DNA of 64,000 nucleotides, taken from positions 2,604,001 through 2,668,000 of the forward strand of contig NZ_JACBZP010000001.1 in assembly GCF_013409065.1 (NCBI RefSeq), given 5' to 3'. A model generated the notes under the pieces. That model worked only from the letters and a program-made list of their open reading frames with translations, made no database searches and had not been told where the DNA came from. The stretch comes from Spelaeicoccus albus. GTDB lineage: Bacteria; Actinomycetota; Actinomycetes; Actinomycetales; Brevibacteriaceae. How positions within the stretch are numbered: position 1 is the stretch's first letter; each line of letters begins with the position of its first letter. A program made the position numbers and the translations under genes. Below, one piece after another: positions 8,993 to 18,691 of this stretch.

Positions 8993-10645
8993 GTGACCCC
9001 CGAAGAACTCGGCGCGGCGATTCGTACCGCCGTCAGCGACGCCAATTCCGCCGGCGACATCGCCGTTGCGGTGCCGCGCGCCGTCACGGTCGAGCGGCCG
9101 AGGAACCGCGACCATGGCGATTGGGCGTCGAACATCGCCATGCAGCTGGGGAAGAAGGCGAGCATGACGCCGCGTGAACTCGCCGATCTGCTGCGTGCGC
9201 GGCTGGTAGCCGTCGACGGAATCGAGTCTGTCGACGTCGCGGGGCCCGGATTCCTCAACATCACCGTAGCCACCGCTGCCGCCGGCACGCTGGCGCGTTC
9301 AATCGTCGAAGCGGGAGAGACATTCGGCACGGGCACCAGCCAGTCGGACAAAATCGTGAACTTGGAATTCGTCTCGGCCAATCCGACGGGCCCGATCCAC
9401 CTGGGCGGTACGCGCTGGGCCGCGGTCGGCGACTCGCTCGCAAGGATCCTGCAAGCGTGCGGCGCCTCCGTGACCCGCGAGTATTATTTCAACGATCACG
9501 GCGCTCAGATCGACAGATTCGCCCGCTCGCTGCTGGCCGCCGCCAAAGGACAGCCAGCGCCGGAAGACGGGTATGGTGGCGCGTATATCGGTGAGATCGC
9601 GGACGCCGTTCTGGCTGAGTGTCCGGACGCGCTCGCCCGCGGCGATGAGGCTGCGCAGGAGACGTTCCGCGCCATCGGCGTCGACAAGATGTTCGCCGAG
9701 ATCAAAACGAGCCTGCACGATTTCGGTGTGGACTTCGACGTGTACTTCCACGAGAACACGCTGCACGAATCGGGTGCTGTGGCGCGCGCGATCGAGGAGT
9801 TGAAGCGCTCATCGACCATGTACTTCGCGGACGGCGCGTGGTGGCTCCGGTCGACCGAATTCGGCGACGACAAGGACCGCGTCGTCATCAAGTCCGACGG
9901 GACTCCCGCGTACATCGCCGGGGATCTCGCGTATCTTCGGGACAAGCGCGAGCGCGATTTCAACCTGTGTCTCTACATGCTCGGCGCCGATCATCACGGA
10001 TATATCGCCCGGCTCAAGGCGGCAGCGGCGGCCTTCGGCGACGATCCGAACGTTGTCGAGGTGCTGATCGGCCAAATGGTCAATCTCGTCAAAGACGGCA
10101 CGCCGGTCCGAATGAGTAAACGTGCGGGCACTGTCGTCACCCTCGAAGACCTCGTCGACGTCGTCGGCGTCGATGCCGCCCGGTACGCGCTGACCCGATC
10201 GTCGGTCGATTCCAGCATCGACATCGATCTCGACCAGCTGGTGCAGCGCAACAACGACAACCCGGTCTTCTATGTGCAGTACGCGCACGCCCGCACGGCC
10301 GGGGTTGCCCGCAACGCCGCGACCGCCGGCGTGGTGCGGGACGACGGTTTCGACCCGGCAGTGCTCGATCACGAGACCGAGTCAGTGCTGCTCGGCACGC
10401 TCGGCGATTTTCCCCGCGTCGTCGCCCAGGCGGCGCAGCTGCGCGAGCCGCACCGGATCGCACGGTACGTGGAATCGTTGGCCGCGGCGTTCCACAAATG
10501 GTATTCCGTCCGGCGTGTGATCCCGGTCGGCAACGAGGCCGTGACCGATGTACACCGCACCAGGCTGTGGCTCAGCGATGCCGTGCGCCGGGTGCTCGCC
10601 AACGGCCTGACCCTGCTCGGCGTGAGCGCGCCGGATCGGATGTGA
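8993..10645 (+). CDS. argS: Arginyl-tRNA synthetase
   Basis: The 550-residue class I synthetase charges tRNA-Arg. The N-terminal additional domain (about residues 1-100) binds the tRNA D-loop. The signature HIGH region appears as PTGPIHLGG (136-139), a variant I recall from actinobacterial enzymes, followed by [10 protein letters not shown]. The KMSK-like motif is VRMSKRAGT, and an alpha-helical anticodon-binding domain closes the protein. GTG start, apparently leaderless. It heads the lysine/threonine operon; lysA starts one base after its stop codon, an order widespread in Actinobacteria. Confidence 0.96.
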   Translation: MTPEELGAAIRTAVSDANSAGDIAVAVPRAVTVERPRNRDHGDWASNIAMQLGKKASMTPRELADLLRARLVAVDGIESVDVAGPGFLNITVATAAAGTLARSIVEAGETFGTGTSQSDKIVNLEFVSANPTGPIHLGGTRWAAVGDSLARILQACGASVTREYYFNDHGAQIDRFARSLLAAAKGQPAPEDGYGGAYIGEIADAVLAECPDALARGDEAAQETFRAIGVDKMFAEIKTSLHDFGVDFDVYFHENTLHESGAVARAIEELKRSSTMYFADGAWWLRSTEFGDDKDRVVIKSDGTPAYIAGDLAYLRDKRERDFNLCLYMLGADHHGYIARLKAAAAAFGDDPNVVEVLIGQMVNLVKDGTPVRMSKRAGTVVTLEDLVDVVGVDAARYALTRSSVDSSIDIDLDQLVQRNNDNPVFYVQYAHARTAGVARNAATAGVVRDDGFDPAVLDHETESVLLGTLGDFPRVVAQAAQLREPHRIARYVESLAAAFHKWYSVRRVIPVGNEAVTDVHRTRLWLSDAVRRVLANGLTLLGVSAPDRM

Positions 10646-10646
10646 G

Positions 10647-12161
10647 ATGAACAACCACGTTGCTGGAGCCCTGCACTCGGACGCCGGTCCGGTCTGGCTG
10701 CCGTATCCCGAGGACGTCAACGAATTGATGACCGAGCTGTGGCCGGCAGGCATCGGTCGCGGAGACGGCGGAGTCCTCACCGTGGCCGGCCTGAGCGTGG
10801 CCGATTTGGTCGCCGAATACGGTACGGCTCTCTACGTCATGGACGAGTCCGACTTCCGCTCCCGCGCCCGCCGGTTCGTGCGCGCATTCAACGACGCGTT
10901 CGCCGCCGAGTTCGGCCGGCCCGTCGGCGCGGACAATGCCGGCGCCGTCGACGTGTATTACGCCGGCAAGGCGTTCTTGTGCTCCCAGGTGGCCGGATGG
11001 GTGATCGACGAGGGGCTGCGCCTCGACACGTGCACCGGCGGCGAACTCGCCGTCGCGGCGCGCGCCGGTGTTCCCGGTGCGAAGATCGGCCTGCACGGCA
11101 ACAACAAGAGCGATGCCGAGCTGCGCCGCGCCGTGCAAATGGGTGTCGGTCGCATTGTCATCGACAGTCTCGACGAAATCGAACGAGTGGCACGCACGGC
11201 ACGCGAATTCGGCGTGAGTGTGCCGGTCATGGTCCGCGTGACAGTCGGCGTCGAAGCGCACACGCACGAATACATCGCCACGGCCCACGAGGACCAAAAG
11301 TTCGGCCTGTCCATCACGGGCGGAATGGCCGCCGACGCCGTCCGGAGGATTACGGCGCTGCCGGAACTGACGCTGCTGGGCCTGCATTCGCACATCGGCA
11401 GCCAAATCTTCGACATGTCAGGTTTCGAAGTGGCCGCTACCAGACTGCTCGAATTGCGCGCCGACATGGACGCCGAACTCGGCGACGGCGCGTGCGGCGA
11501 CGAGGTCGACCTCGGCGGCGGTTTCGGCATCGCGTACACCTCGCAAGACGATCCGCAGCCGCCAGAGCTGATGGCCGAAACGATTGCGGGCGTGCTGCGT
11601 CGTACGTGCACGGGCCTGGGCGTCCGGCCGCCGCACGTGTCCATCGAGCCGGGCCGCGCCATCGCCGGCCCGGCCATGTTCACGCTGTACACGGTCGGCA
11701 CGATCAAGGACGTCGATACCGGCCAGGGCATTCGCCGGTACGTGTCGGTCGACGGCGGCATGAGCGACAACGCCCGCACCGCTTTGTACAACGCCGATTA
11801 TTCATGCACGCTGGCGAGCCGCACGTCGACGGCGCACCCGGTGGTGGCCCGCGTGGTCGGCAAGCACTGCGAAAGCGGCGACGTCGTCGTCCGCGACGAG
11901 TACCTGCCGGCCGATCTGGTGCCCGGCGATATGATCGCGGTGCCGTCGACGGGCGCGTACTGCCGTCCGCTGGCCAGCAATTACAACCACGTGCCGCGCC
12001 CGCCGGTTGTTGCGGTTCGGGACGGCGTTGCGAGGGTGCTGGTGCGCGGTGAGACCATTGACGACCTGCTGGCATTCGACGTGCCGGCAACTGCCGGCGA
12101 GCACACACCGGCCGACGAACAAACTCGGGCCGACGAACCGACCGGAAGGGGCCGACTATGA
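10647..12161 (+). CDS. lysA: Diaminopimelate decarboxylase
   Basis: This PLP enzyme of fold type III converts meso-diaminopimelate to lysine, the last step of lysine synthesis. In its 504 residues the PLP lysine is Lys108 in VYYAGKAF. HSHIGSQ is the phosphate-binding and substrate-facing strand, and the catalytic Cys segment HCESGD lies near residue 405. An N-terminal extension of about 45 residues before the barrel is usual for actinobacterial LysA. The C-terminal tail (about 20 residues, Glu/Thr/Asp-rich) looks disordered. The stop overlaps the hom start by four bases (ATGA), so translation is coupled. Confidence 0.95.
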   Translation: MNNHVAGALHSDAGPVWLPYPEDVNELMTELWPAGIGRGDGGVLTVAGLSVADLVAEYGTALYVMDESDFRSRARRFVRAFNDAFAAEFGRPVGADNAGAVDVYYAGKAFLCSQVAGWVIDEGLRLDTCTGGELAVAARAGVPGAKIGLHGNNKSDAELRRAVQMGVGRIVIDSLDEIERVARTAREFGVSVPVMVRVTVGVEAHTHEYIATAHEDQKFGLSITGGMAADAVRRITALPELTLLGLHSHIGSQIFDMSGFEVAATRLLELRADMDAELGDGACGDEVDLGGGFGIAYTSQDDPQPPELMAETIAGVLRRTCTGLGVRPPHVSIEPGRAIAGPAMFTLYTVGTIKDVDTGQGIRRYVSVDGGMSDNARTALYNADYSCTLASRTSTAHPVVARVVGKHCESGDVVVRDEYLPADLVPGDMIAVPSTGAYCRPLASNYNHVPRPPVVAVRDGVARVLVRGETIDDLLAFDVPATAGEHTPADEQTRADEPTGRGRL

Positions 12162-13489
12162 GCATTCCCCAACTGCGCGTGGCGCTGCTGGGCTGCGGCG
12201 TCGTGGGCGGACACGTGGCTGCCCGGCTGATGGCCTCGGCCGAGGAGTTCGAAGGCCGGGTGGGAGCGCGGCTGAACCTTGTCGGCATCGCGGTGCGCGA
12301 TACGTCTCGTCCTCGCGAGGCCGGCGTCGACAGTTCGCTGCTAACGACTGACGCCGAATCGCTCGTCGGGAAGGCCGACATCGTCATCGAATTGATGGGC
12401 GGCATTGAGCCGGCCCGTTCTCTTATCCTGCGGGCGCTCGAGTCGGGCGCCTCGGTCGTCACGGCCAATAAGGCCCTCCTGGCCGAGCACGGCGCGGCAT
12501 TGCGGGCCGCGGCGGACGACGCCGGCGTCCAACTCGAATACGAGGCAGCGGTCGCAGGTGCCATCCCGATCGTTCGCCCGCTCGGCGATTCGTTGGCCGG
12601 CGACAGCGTCAACCGGATCCTCGGCATCGTCAACGGCACCACCAACTATGTGCTGGACAAAATGGACTCGTCCGGCTTGTCGCAAGCGGACGCCGTGGCC
12701 TCGGCACAGCAACTCGGATTCGCCGAAGCCGATCCGACCGCCGACCTCGAAGGCTACGATGCCGCCGCCAAGGCCGCCTTGCTGGCGTCGTTGGCGTTCC
12801 ACACGCCCGTGGAGCTGTCCGATGTGCACCGGGAAGGCATCACGGGGATCACTGCCGACGCCGTGGCCAACGCCCGGGCCGACGGGTACGTCATCAAACT
12901 GCTCACGGTGTGCGAGCGGGTGCAATCGTCGTCCGGGCCGGCGATCCGGTCGAGCGTGTACCCGGCGCTGTTGCCCACCAGCCATCCGCTGGCAGGCGTA
13001 CGCGGCGCCTTCAACGCCGTCTACGTCGAATCCGAGGCTGCCGGCGAGTTGATGTTCTATGGGCAGGGCGCCGGGGGAGCGCCCACGTCGTCCGCCGTGC
13101 TGGGCGACGTGATTTCGGTGGCCCGGCGGCGCCTGCTCGGCGGTCGCGGGCAAGCCACGCCGCGCGCCGGTTCGCTCCGGCTGCTGCCGATGAGCGAGAT
13201 CCGCACGCGCTATCACGTCGTCCTGGACGTCGTGGATCAGCCGGGCGTGCTCGCCCAAGTGACCGAGGTGTTCGCAGCAAAAGCCGTGTCGATCGAGACC
13301 GTCCGCCAAAGCGTGCGCTCCGCAGCCGACGATCCGGACGACGAATCGTTGCCCCCGGCCGGCCGGGCCAAGCTGGTCATCGCCACCCACGCGGCGACGA
13401 ACGGCGCGCTCGATGACACGGTCGAGGCGCTCGCCCGCTTGGACAACGTGGCCGCTGTGGTGTCGACCCTACGGATGGAAGGTAACTGA
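12158..13489 (+). CDS. hom: Homoserine dehydrogenase
   Basis: The 443-residue enzyme reduces aspartate semialdehyde to homoserine, the branch point to threonine and methionine. It shows an N-terminal NAD(P)-binding Rossmann motif ([11 protein letters not shown]), the catalytic domain with [10 protein letters not shown] and YDAAAKAA, and a C-terminal ACT domain (about residues 350-443) typical of the threonine-inhibited actinobacterial form. Start and stop overlap those of lysA (ATGA) and thrC (TGATG), so the genes are translationally coupled. Confidence 0.95.
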   Translation: MSIPQLRVALLGCGVVGGHVAARLMASAEEFEGRVGARLNLVGIAVRDTSRPREAGVDSSLLTTDAESLVGKADIVIELMGGIEPARSLILRALESGASVVTANKALLAEHGAALRAAADDAGVQLEYEAAVAGAIPIVRPLGDSLAGDSVNRILGIVNGTTNYVLDKMDSSGLSQADAVASAQQLGFAEADPTADLEGYDAAAKAALLASLAFHTPVELSDVHREGITGITADAVANARADGYVIKLLTVCERVQSSSGPAIRSSVYPALLPTSHPLAGVRGAFNAVYVESEAAGELMFYGQGAGGAPTSSAVLGDVISVARRRLLGGRGQATPRAGSLRLLPMSEIRTRYHVVLDVVDQPGVLAQVTEVFAAKAVSIETVRQSVRSAADDPDDESLPPAGRAKLVIATHAATNGALDDTVEALARLDNVAAVVSTLRMEGN

Positions 13490-14562
13490 TGGCTTACCAG
13501 TGGCGCGGAGTAATAACCGAATACTCCGATCATCTGCCCGTCACCGGCAGCACGCCGGTCGTGACGTTGGGGGAGGGCGGCACGCCCCTCGTGTCGGCGC
13601 GCCGGCTGTCCGAACGGTTGGACGCCGACGTGTGGATCAAGGTCGAGGGAATGAACCCGACCGGGTCGTTCAAAGACCGCGGTATGACGATGGCGATCTC
13701 GAAGGCCGTCGAAGCCGGCGCGAAGGCCGTGATTTGCGCGTCCACGGGGAACACATCGGCCTCGGCCGCCGCGTACGCCACGGCTGCCGGCATCACGTGC
13801 GCCGTGTTGGTTCCCGACGGGAATATCGCCATGGGCAAGCTCAGCCAAGCCGTCGCTCACGGCGCTCACCTGCTGGCGGTCGACGGCAACTTCGACGACT
13901 GCCTCATGGTGGCCCGCAAACTGTCCGAGTCGTACCCGGTGAACCTCGTCAACTCGGTCAATCCGCACCGGATCGAAGGTCAGAAGACCGCTGCGTTCGA
14001 AGTTGTCGACGTGCTCGGCGACGCGCCCGATATTCATGCGCTGCCGGTCGGCAACGCCGGCAACATCACCGCGTACTGGAAAGGCTACCGGGAATATGCC
14101 GGCATCGGGACGGCGTCGCGCACGCCCGCCATGTGGGGTTTCCAGGCCGCCGGTTCCGCGCCGATAGTGGCCGGGCATCCGATCACCGAACCCGACACCG
14201 TCGCCACCGCGATCCGCATCGGCAATCCGGCCTCCTGGCAGCAGGCGCTCGCGGCCCGCGACGATTCGGGCGGCCGGATCGAAGCCGTCACCGACCGGCA
14301 GATTCTCGATGCGCATCGGCTGCTGTCCTCCGGCGACGGCGTGTTCGTCGAGCCGGCGTCGGCCGCGGGGGTGGCAGGGCTCATTGCCGCGCACGAGCGC
14401 GGGGAAGTGCCAAGCGGGGCGCGGATCGTCGTGACAGTCACGGGGCACGGCTTGAAGGACCCCGACTGGGCGTTACGTGATCCGTCCGGTGAGCGCATCA
14501 CCCCGACCAGCGTCCAAGCCGATCCGATCGGCATCGCCCGTGAACTCGGCCTCGAGGACTGA
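13489..14562 (+). CDS. thrC: Threonine synthase
   Basis: This PLP enzyme of fold type II converts O-phosphohomoserine to threonine. In its 357 residues the cofactor lysine is Lys62 in [11 protein letters not shown]. The phosphate-binding loop [13 protein letters not shown] and the segment VTGHGLKDP near the C-terminus are also characteristic. At this length it belongs to the short bacterial class. It overlaps hom by one base and precedes thrB, giving the actinobacterial order hom-thrC-thrB. Confidence 0.96.
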   Translation: MAYQWRGVITEYSDHLPVTGSTPVVTLGEGGTPLVSARRLSERLDADVWIKVEGMNPTGSFKDRGMTMAISKAVEAGAKAVICASTGNTSASAAAYATAAGITCAVLVPDGNIAMGKLSQAVAHGAHLLAVDGNFDDCLMVARKLSESYPVNLVNSVNPHRIEGQKTAAFEVVDVLGDAPDIHALPVGNAGNITAYWKGYREYAGIGTASRTPAMWGFQAAGSAPIVAGHPITEPDTVATAIRIGNPASWQQALAARDDSGGRIEAVTDRQILDAHRLLSSGDGVFVEPASAAGVAGLIAAHERGEVPSGARIVVTVTGHGLKDPDWALRDPSGERITPTSVQADPIGIARELGLED

Positions 14563-14569
14563 CGGGCGC

Positions 14570-15505
14570 ATGACGGGCCGGCTGCGCGCAGGCAGTCAGG
14601 TACGCGTGAGCGTGCCGGCGACCTCGGCGAACCTGGGCCCGGGTTACGACTGTCTGGGGCTTGCGCTCGAGATTCGGGACGCCGTGCGGGCCACCGTGCT
14701 TTCGCCCGACCGGGCTTCGCAGGTCGACGTCACGGGCGAAGGCAAGGGGACTGTTCCCGGCGATGCGACGCACCTCGTGCTGCGCGTGCTCACCGACGTG
14801 CTGGCCCGGCGGGGGTTCCCCGACACCCGGCTGCGCCTGGAGTGCGATAACCACATTCCGCATGCCCGGGGACTCGGATCGTCGGCATCGGCCGTGGTGG
14901 CAGCCATCGCCGCGGCCGACGCGCTGGCCGCTGGTGCCGGTGCGCCCGCGCTCGCGCCGGACGAGAAACTGTCGCTGGCCGTCGGCGTCGAAGGGCACCC
15001 CGACAACGCGGCACCGGCGCTGCTCGGCGGCGCCGCGATCAGCTGGACGTCCGCAGGCCGGGCGCACGCCGCGCGGATCGACGTGGACGCGGGCTTGGAT
15101 TGCACGATCATCGTGCCGCCGACGGGCCTTTCCACGTCGGTGGCCCGGGGTGTGCTGCCGGCCACGGTGCCGCATGCCGACGCCGCCCACAACGCCGCAA
15201 GGGCCGCGCTACTGGTGCACGCTCTCGGCAATGAACCGGCGTTGCTGTTTGACGCAACCGAGGACGCAATACACCAGGAATACCGGCGCGGCGTCCTGCC
15301 CGAATCTCTGGACATGATCGACAGACTTCGTGCCGCCGGCCTTGCCGCAGTCCTGTCCGGAGCCGGCCCGGCAGTGCTGGTCCTCGGCGGCCGGCCCGCC
15401 GACGTCCGACCCGTGATCGACTCGCTCGCGCAGGGCCCCCGCCCGGGCCCGGCGCCGGCCGTTCGGCACGTGGGCGTGGCGAACCGCGGGGCAGTGATCG
15501 AGTAG
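14570..15505 (+). CDS. thrB: Homoserine kinase
   Basis: This GHMP-family kinase phosphorylates homoserine for ThrC. The 311-residue protein opens with VSVPATSANLGPGYDCLGLAL and has the ATP-binding Gly/Ser loop HARGLGSSASAVV; the C-terminal GHMP motif is LSGAGPAVLVL. I took the ATG at 14570 because the conserved GHMP start follows within about ten residues. An in-frame GTG at 14540 would add ten residues overlapping thrC and is less likely. It is the last gene of the argS operon. Confidence 0.95.
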   Translation: MTGRLRAGSQVRVSVPATSANLGPGYDCLGLALEIRDAVRATVLSPDRASQVDVTGEGKGTVPGDATHLVLRVLTDVLARRGFPDTRLRLECDNHIPHARGLGSSASAVVAAIAAADALAAGAGAPALAPDEKLSLAVGVEGHPDNAAPALLGGAAISWTSAGRAHAARIDVDAGLDCTIIVPPTGLSTSVARGVLPATVPHADAAHNAARAALLVHALGNEPALLFDATEDAIHQEYRRGVLPESLDMIDRLRAAGLAAVLSGAGPAVLVLGGRPADVRPVIDSLAQGPRPGPAPAVRHVGVANRGAVIE

Positions 15506-15532
15506 GTCGGCCGGAAGGCCGGGCCCGGCCGA

Positions 15533-15538
15533 TATAGT
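15533..15538 (+). promoter_or_regulatory. -10 element, leaderless cardiolipin synthase promoter
   Basis: TATAGT, close to TATAAT, lies seven bases before the ATG at 15546. The in-frame GTG at 15537 would overlap the hexamer and is therefore disfavoured as a start. Confidence 0.5.
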
Positions 15539-15545
15539 GCGAGTC

Positions 15546-17024
15546 ATGCACTTTCCGTCATTGGAACTCGGCACATTGCCGGTGGCGATCACCGCGGCGC
15601 TGTTTTCCATCGACATCGCCATTCGCATCGTCATGCTCGGCGTCGTGCCGCACAACCGCCGGCCGTCGACGGCGCTGGCGTGGCTGCTGGCGATTTTTTT
15701 CATCCCGTATATCGGCTTGCTGGTGTTCTTGCTGCTTGGCAGCCCGAAACTGCCGAAGCGCCGGCGCGTCAAACAGCAGTACATCAACGAATTGATCATT
15801 GCCAACACGCAAGGAATGGACAGATCCGGGTACCTCTCCCAGGTGCCGAGCTGGGTGGCGTCGGCGGCCCGGCTGAACCGGCGGCTCGGTGCCATGCCGC
15901 TGGTGGCCGGCAACTCGGTCGACCTGCACAGCAGCTACTCCGGTTCGCTCGATGCGATGACTCGGGCCGTCGACGAGGCTGAGACGTTCGTGCACGTCGA
16001 GTTCTACATCTTGAGCTTTGACGACGCGACCGCGCAGTTCTTCGATGCGCTGCAACGGGCAGTGGACCGCGGCGTCATCGTGCGGGTGCTGTTCGACCAC
16101 ATCGGCAGCGCCCGCTCGCCGCGGTACGGCGACATGAAGCGCAAGCTGAACGCCATCGGGGCGCTATGGCACGCCATGCTGCCGGTGCGTCCGTGGGCTG
16201 CCCGGTTCCAGCGCCCCGATCTTCGAAATCATCGCAAACTGATCGTCATTGACGGCGTCGTCGGGTTCACCGGCTCGCAAAACGTGATCGATCGCAGCTA
16301 CAACAAGAAGAAGAACGTTCGCACCGGTCTGCAATGGAAAGATCTGATGGTCATGCTCAAGGGGCCGATCGTGCAGGAAGTGAACGCCGTCTTCGTCACC
16401 GACTGGTACAGCGAGACGAACGAATTGCTCACCGAGGATGTCGAAGTGCTTGAACCGGCCCAAGGACCGGGCCTGAAACAAGCCCAGATCGTGCCGAGCG
16501 GTCCCGGTTTCGACGGCGAGAACAACCTGCGCCTGTTCAATATGCTGCTGCACAACGCGTCGGAGCGGATCATTGTGACAAGTCCGTACTTCGTGCCGGA
16601 CGAATCAATGCTGTACGCCATCACCACTGCCGCCGAGCGCGGACTCGAGGTGCAGTTGTTCGTCGGGGCGATCTCCGACCAGACAATCGTCTTCCACGGT
16701 CAGCGTTCGTACTACGAAGCGCTTTTGCGGGCAGGCGTGCGCGTCTTCCTCTACAAGTCACCGTATATTTTGCATTCCAAGCTGGTGAGCATCGACGACG
16801 ACGTCGCGGTCATCGGCTCGTCGAACATGGACATGCGGTCGTTCAGCTTGAACATGGAGATCTCGCTCATGGTTCCGGATCCGGAATTCGTCAGTCGGGT
16901 ACGCGAGATCGAGGCCGAATACCGGCACGACAGCACCGAGTTGACCTTGCAGGACTGGCTCGATCGGCCCGTGCTGATGAAGTATTTGGACAATGTGGCG
17001 CGGTTGACCGCGGCGCTCCAGTAG
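15546..17024 (+). CDS. cls: Cardiolipin synthase (phospholipase D family)
   Basis: The 492-residue membrane enzyme condenses phosphatidylglycerol to cardiolipin. Two N-terminal transmembrane helices (about residues 10-65) precede two HKD catalytic motifs: NHRKLIVIDG with GFTGSQN after it (about residues 230-250) and LHSKLVSIDDD with IGSSNMD (about 410-430). The layout is that of bacterial Cls/ClsA. It follows the threonine operon but has its own apparent promoter. The next gene is on the opposite strand. Confidence 0.92.
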   Translation: MHFPSLELGTLPVAITAALFSIDIAIRIVMLGVVPHNRRPSTALAWLLAIFFIPYIGLLVFLLLGSPKLPKRRRVKQQYINELIIANTQGMDRSGYLSQVPSWVASAARLNRRLGAMPLVAGNSVDLHSSYSGSLDAMTRAVDEAETFVHVEFYILSFDDATAQFFDALQRAVDRGVIVRVLFDHIGSARSPRYGDMKRKLNAIGALWHAMLPVRPWAARFQRPDLRNHRKLIVIDGVVGFTGSQNVIDRSYNKKKNVRTGLQWKDLMVMLKGPIVQEVNAVFVTDWYSETNELLTEDVEVLEPAQGPGLKQAQIVPSGPGFDGENNLRLFNMLLHNASERIIVTSPYFVPDESMLYAITTAAERGLEVQLFVGAISDQTIVFHGQRSYYEALLRAGVRVFLYKSPYILHSKLVSIDDDVAVIGSSNMDMRSFSLNMEISLMVPDPEFVSRVREIEAEYRHDSTELTLQDWLDRPVLMKYLDNVARLTAALQ

Positions 17025-17088
17025 GGCTGCAGTAGGGCGGGGCATCTCGGCGGCACGGATAGTCGAAAATGGTCGTGGTGATCCCGCG

Positions 17089-17400
17089 TCAGGTCGCGGG
17101 GGCCGCCGTGACATAAAAGGGTTCGTGATTGAACAGTCCGTTACGGGCAAGCAACCGTACAGTTTGCCCGGCGTCGACGTGCACTGAGACGGCGCGCACG
17201 CCAAGCAAGCTCGTGAATCCGCGATAGCGGATACCAGCGGATATTTCGTGCGTTCCCGAATCGACGTCGATGTGAACCGGTGTGCGCCAGTCGGCCTTGT
17301 ATTCGACACCGTCGATGAGCACGTATGGGCGGGTCATCGGACGCAATAGCCACCAATTCATCCAATGTGCCTTCACCGTCATGACGATCGTCGTGGTCAC
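17089..17400 (-). CDS. Small protein of unknown function (103 aa, beta-rich)
   Basis: I do not recognise this family. The peptide has a Trp-rich N-terminal stretch (HWMNWWLLRP) followed by alternating strand-like segments (YVLIDGVEYKADW, VHIDVDSGTHEISAGI). These recall short PEGA-like or beta-sandwich domains that extend a chain at a surface. There is no signal peptide or membrane helix. I chose GTG at 17400 because TAACTT on this strand lies six bases upstream, the leaderless spacing used elsewhere; a TTG two codons further upstream is possible. It converges on cls. Confidence 0.65.
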   Translation of the reverse strand: MTTTIVMTVKAHWMNWWLLRPMTRPYVLIDGVEYKADWRTPVHIDVDSGTHEISAGIRYRGFTSLLGVRAVSVHVDAGQTVRLLARNGLFNHEPFYVTAAPAT

Positions 17401-17406
17401 AGGCAA

Positions 17407-17412
17407 AAGTTA
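17407..17412 (-). promoter_or_regulatory. -10 element for the 103-residue protein gene
   Basis: Minus-strand TAACTT, six bases before the GTG at 17400, with no Shine-Dalgarno sequence. Confidence 0.4.
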
Positions 17413-17496
17413 ACATTCCGCCCGGTGCGCGAGCATCATATGCGCATCGGCGCGGCAAGCTCGCCGGAACGGGCGGGCCGTGTCGGTGCTTCTTGA

Positions 17497-17502
17497 TAGC
17501 TT
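17497..17502 (+). promoter_or_regulatory. -10 element, leaderless VOC gene promoter
   Basis: TAGCTT lies seven bases before the ATG at 17510. Confidence 0.4.
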
Positions 17503-17509
17503 CGGCGTT

Positions 17510-17953
17510 ATGCAAAGTCGCGATATTCAGATCACGTTTGACTGCGCCGATCCCGCGGCGCTGGCCGAATTCTGGTGCGAAGTACTTGGTTACCGGGTAC
17601 AGCCGCCGCCGCCCGGATTCGACAGCTGGGATCAAGCTCTTGAATCGTGGCACGTTCCGGCCGAAGAGCGTAATGGCCGCTCGGCCGCACTGCCGCCGGA
17701 CGGCGTGAGCGGACCTCGAGTGTTCTTTCAGCGGGTTCCCGAGGGGAAGACCGCCAAGAATCGGCTACATCTGGACGTCCGAGCCGCACCCGGCGCCGTA
17801 GGAGACGAACGGATGGACGCGCTCGATGCCGAAGCAACTCGCTTGGCAGGGATCGGAGCTCGTCGCGTGCGGCGTGTGGATCCGGACGGCGGGATGGAGA
17901 CCGGCTTCATCGTCATGCAAGACCCCGAGGGTAATGAGTTCTGCCTGGACTGA
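17510..17953 (+). CDS. VOC superfamily protein (glyoxalase-like)
   Basis: The 147-residue protein has the two beta-alpha-beta-beta-beta halves of the vicinal oxygen chelate fold. It starts with IQITFDCADPAALAEFWCEVLGY and ends with the hallmark DPEGNEFCLD. This subgroup (Glyoxalase_6-like) is common in Actinobacteria and mostly uncharacterised; members may be metal-dependent lyases, dioxygenase-like proteins or drug-binding proteins. No operon partner is adjacent. The start is set by the upstream TAGCTT at leaderless distance; the longer GTG frame adds unconserved residues. Confidence 0.8.
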   Translation: MQSRDIQITFDCADPAALAEFWCEVLGYRVQPPPPGFDSWDQALESWHVPAEERNGRSAALPPDGVSGPRVFFQRVPEGKTAKNRLHLDVRAAPGAVGDERMDALDAEATRLAGIGARRVRRVDPDGGMETGFIVMQDPEGNEFCLD

Positions 17954-18098
17954 TTCGTTCGACCTGCGGTGATGACCGTATGGAACCGTCGAATAGCAAA
18001 CGGCCGGTTGCGAGTGGTGCTGAGCACGATGAAGCTGCTTTGACGCTGCCGTATGTCCATGGGTCATGAGCGGATCCTTCACCGAGCATTCATGGTGT

Positions 18099-18590
18099 TC
18101 ATCGGCGCAAATCGGCGCGGAAGAGTATTCCAAGCCCCCCTTCGATTGGAATACTGCGAAACTGTGGTCCGCGTGCCAACTCGTAAAAGTCAGAATTCCG
18201 GTGTAGTGCTATCGACGCTTCATTGCTCGCATTCGTGAAGTAGTAGGCGCGATTGTCCCGCTGCCGGATCCAATCCAAGCGAGTAGTGACCAGCGCTAAC
18301 GCCACACCTCGCCGTCGGACATTTGGGTCAACCGTGACTCCCATCAGATAGTGTCCGGACGGCGCGTCCATCTCCGGATTTTCGAAATACTTCGTCTTTG
18401 CCCAGCCAACGAGTCCGTCATCCGACTCGGCTACGACGAAACGCAACCGGGGGTCGGGTATCGCCTGCGAAACCGCGTCACAAAAACGCGACGAGGTCGA
18501 TCGCCCCGACCGGCGCTGAACCTCGAGTAAGCCAGGAAGGTCTGAAAGCGAAGCACCTCTTATGGTGAAGACCGAATTTTGCTTGCCCAT
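18099..18590 (-). CDS. GNAT family N-acetyltransferase
   Basis: This 163-residue single-domain GNAT protein has the acetyl-CoA pyrophosphate loop visible as VDPNVRRRGVALALV, preceded by the core strand GHYLMGVTV; a C-terminal beta-alpha segment (YYFTNASNEASIALHRNSDFYEL) completes the fold. The acceptor is unknown. I prefer the ATG at 18590 over a longer frame because GACAAT lies six bases upstream on this strand. It is transcribed away from dnaE. Confidence 0.82.
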   Translation of the reverse strand: MGKQNSVFTIRGASLSDLPGLLEVQRRSGRSTSSRFCDAVSQAIPDPRLRFVVAESDDGLVGWAKTKYFENPEMDAPSGHYLMGVTVDPNVRRRGVALALVTTRLDWIRQRDNRAYYFTNASNEASIALHRNSDFYELARGPQFRSIPIEGGLGILFRADLRR

Positions 18591-18596
18591 GTGAAC

Positions 18597-18602
18597 ATTG
18601 TC
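18597..18602 (-). promoter_or_regulatory. -10 element for the GNAT gene
   Basis: Minus-strand GACAAT, six bases before the ATG at 18590. Confidence 0.35.
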
Positions 18603-18691
18603 GCGCAGACCGTACGGAGGCACCTGCCCGCGGCGTCCGGCGTCGACTAGACTCGGGGAACAAGCGCGGAAGTTACTAAAAAAGGTTTTTG

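Noticed and set aside
6619-9000. Functional link between tRNA-Arg(CCG) and argS because they are 2.3 kb apart
   Set aside because: They are on opposite strands with two unrelated genes between; proximity is probably chance.
9398-9415. HIGH motif of ArgS appears as HLGG, suggesting a defective enzyme
   Set aside because: The second His is commonly replaced by Gly in actinobacterial ArgRS as I recall, and the KMSK-like motif and rest of the protein are intact.
14540-14569. Earlier GTG start for thrB
   Set aside because: It would add ten unconserved residues inside thrC; the ATG at 14570 leads directly into the GHMP kinase start.
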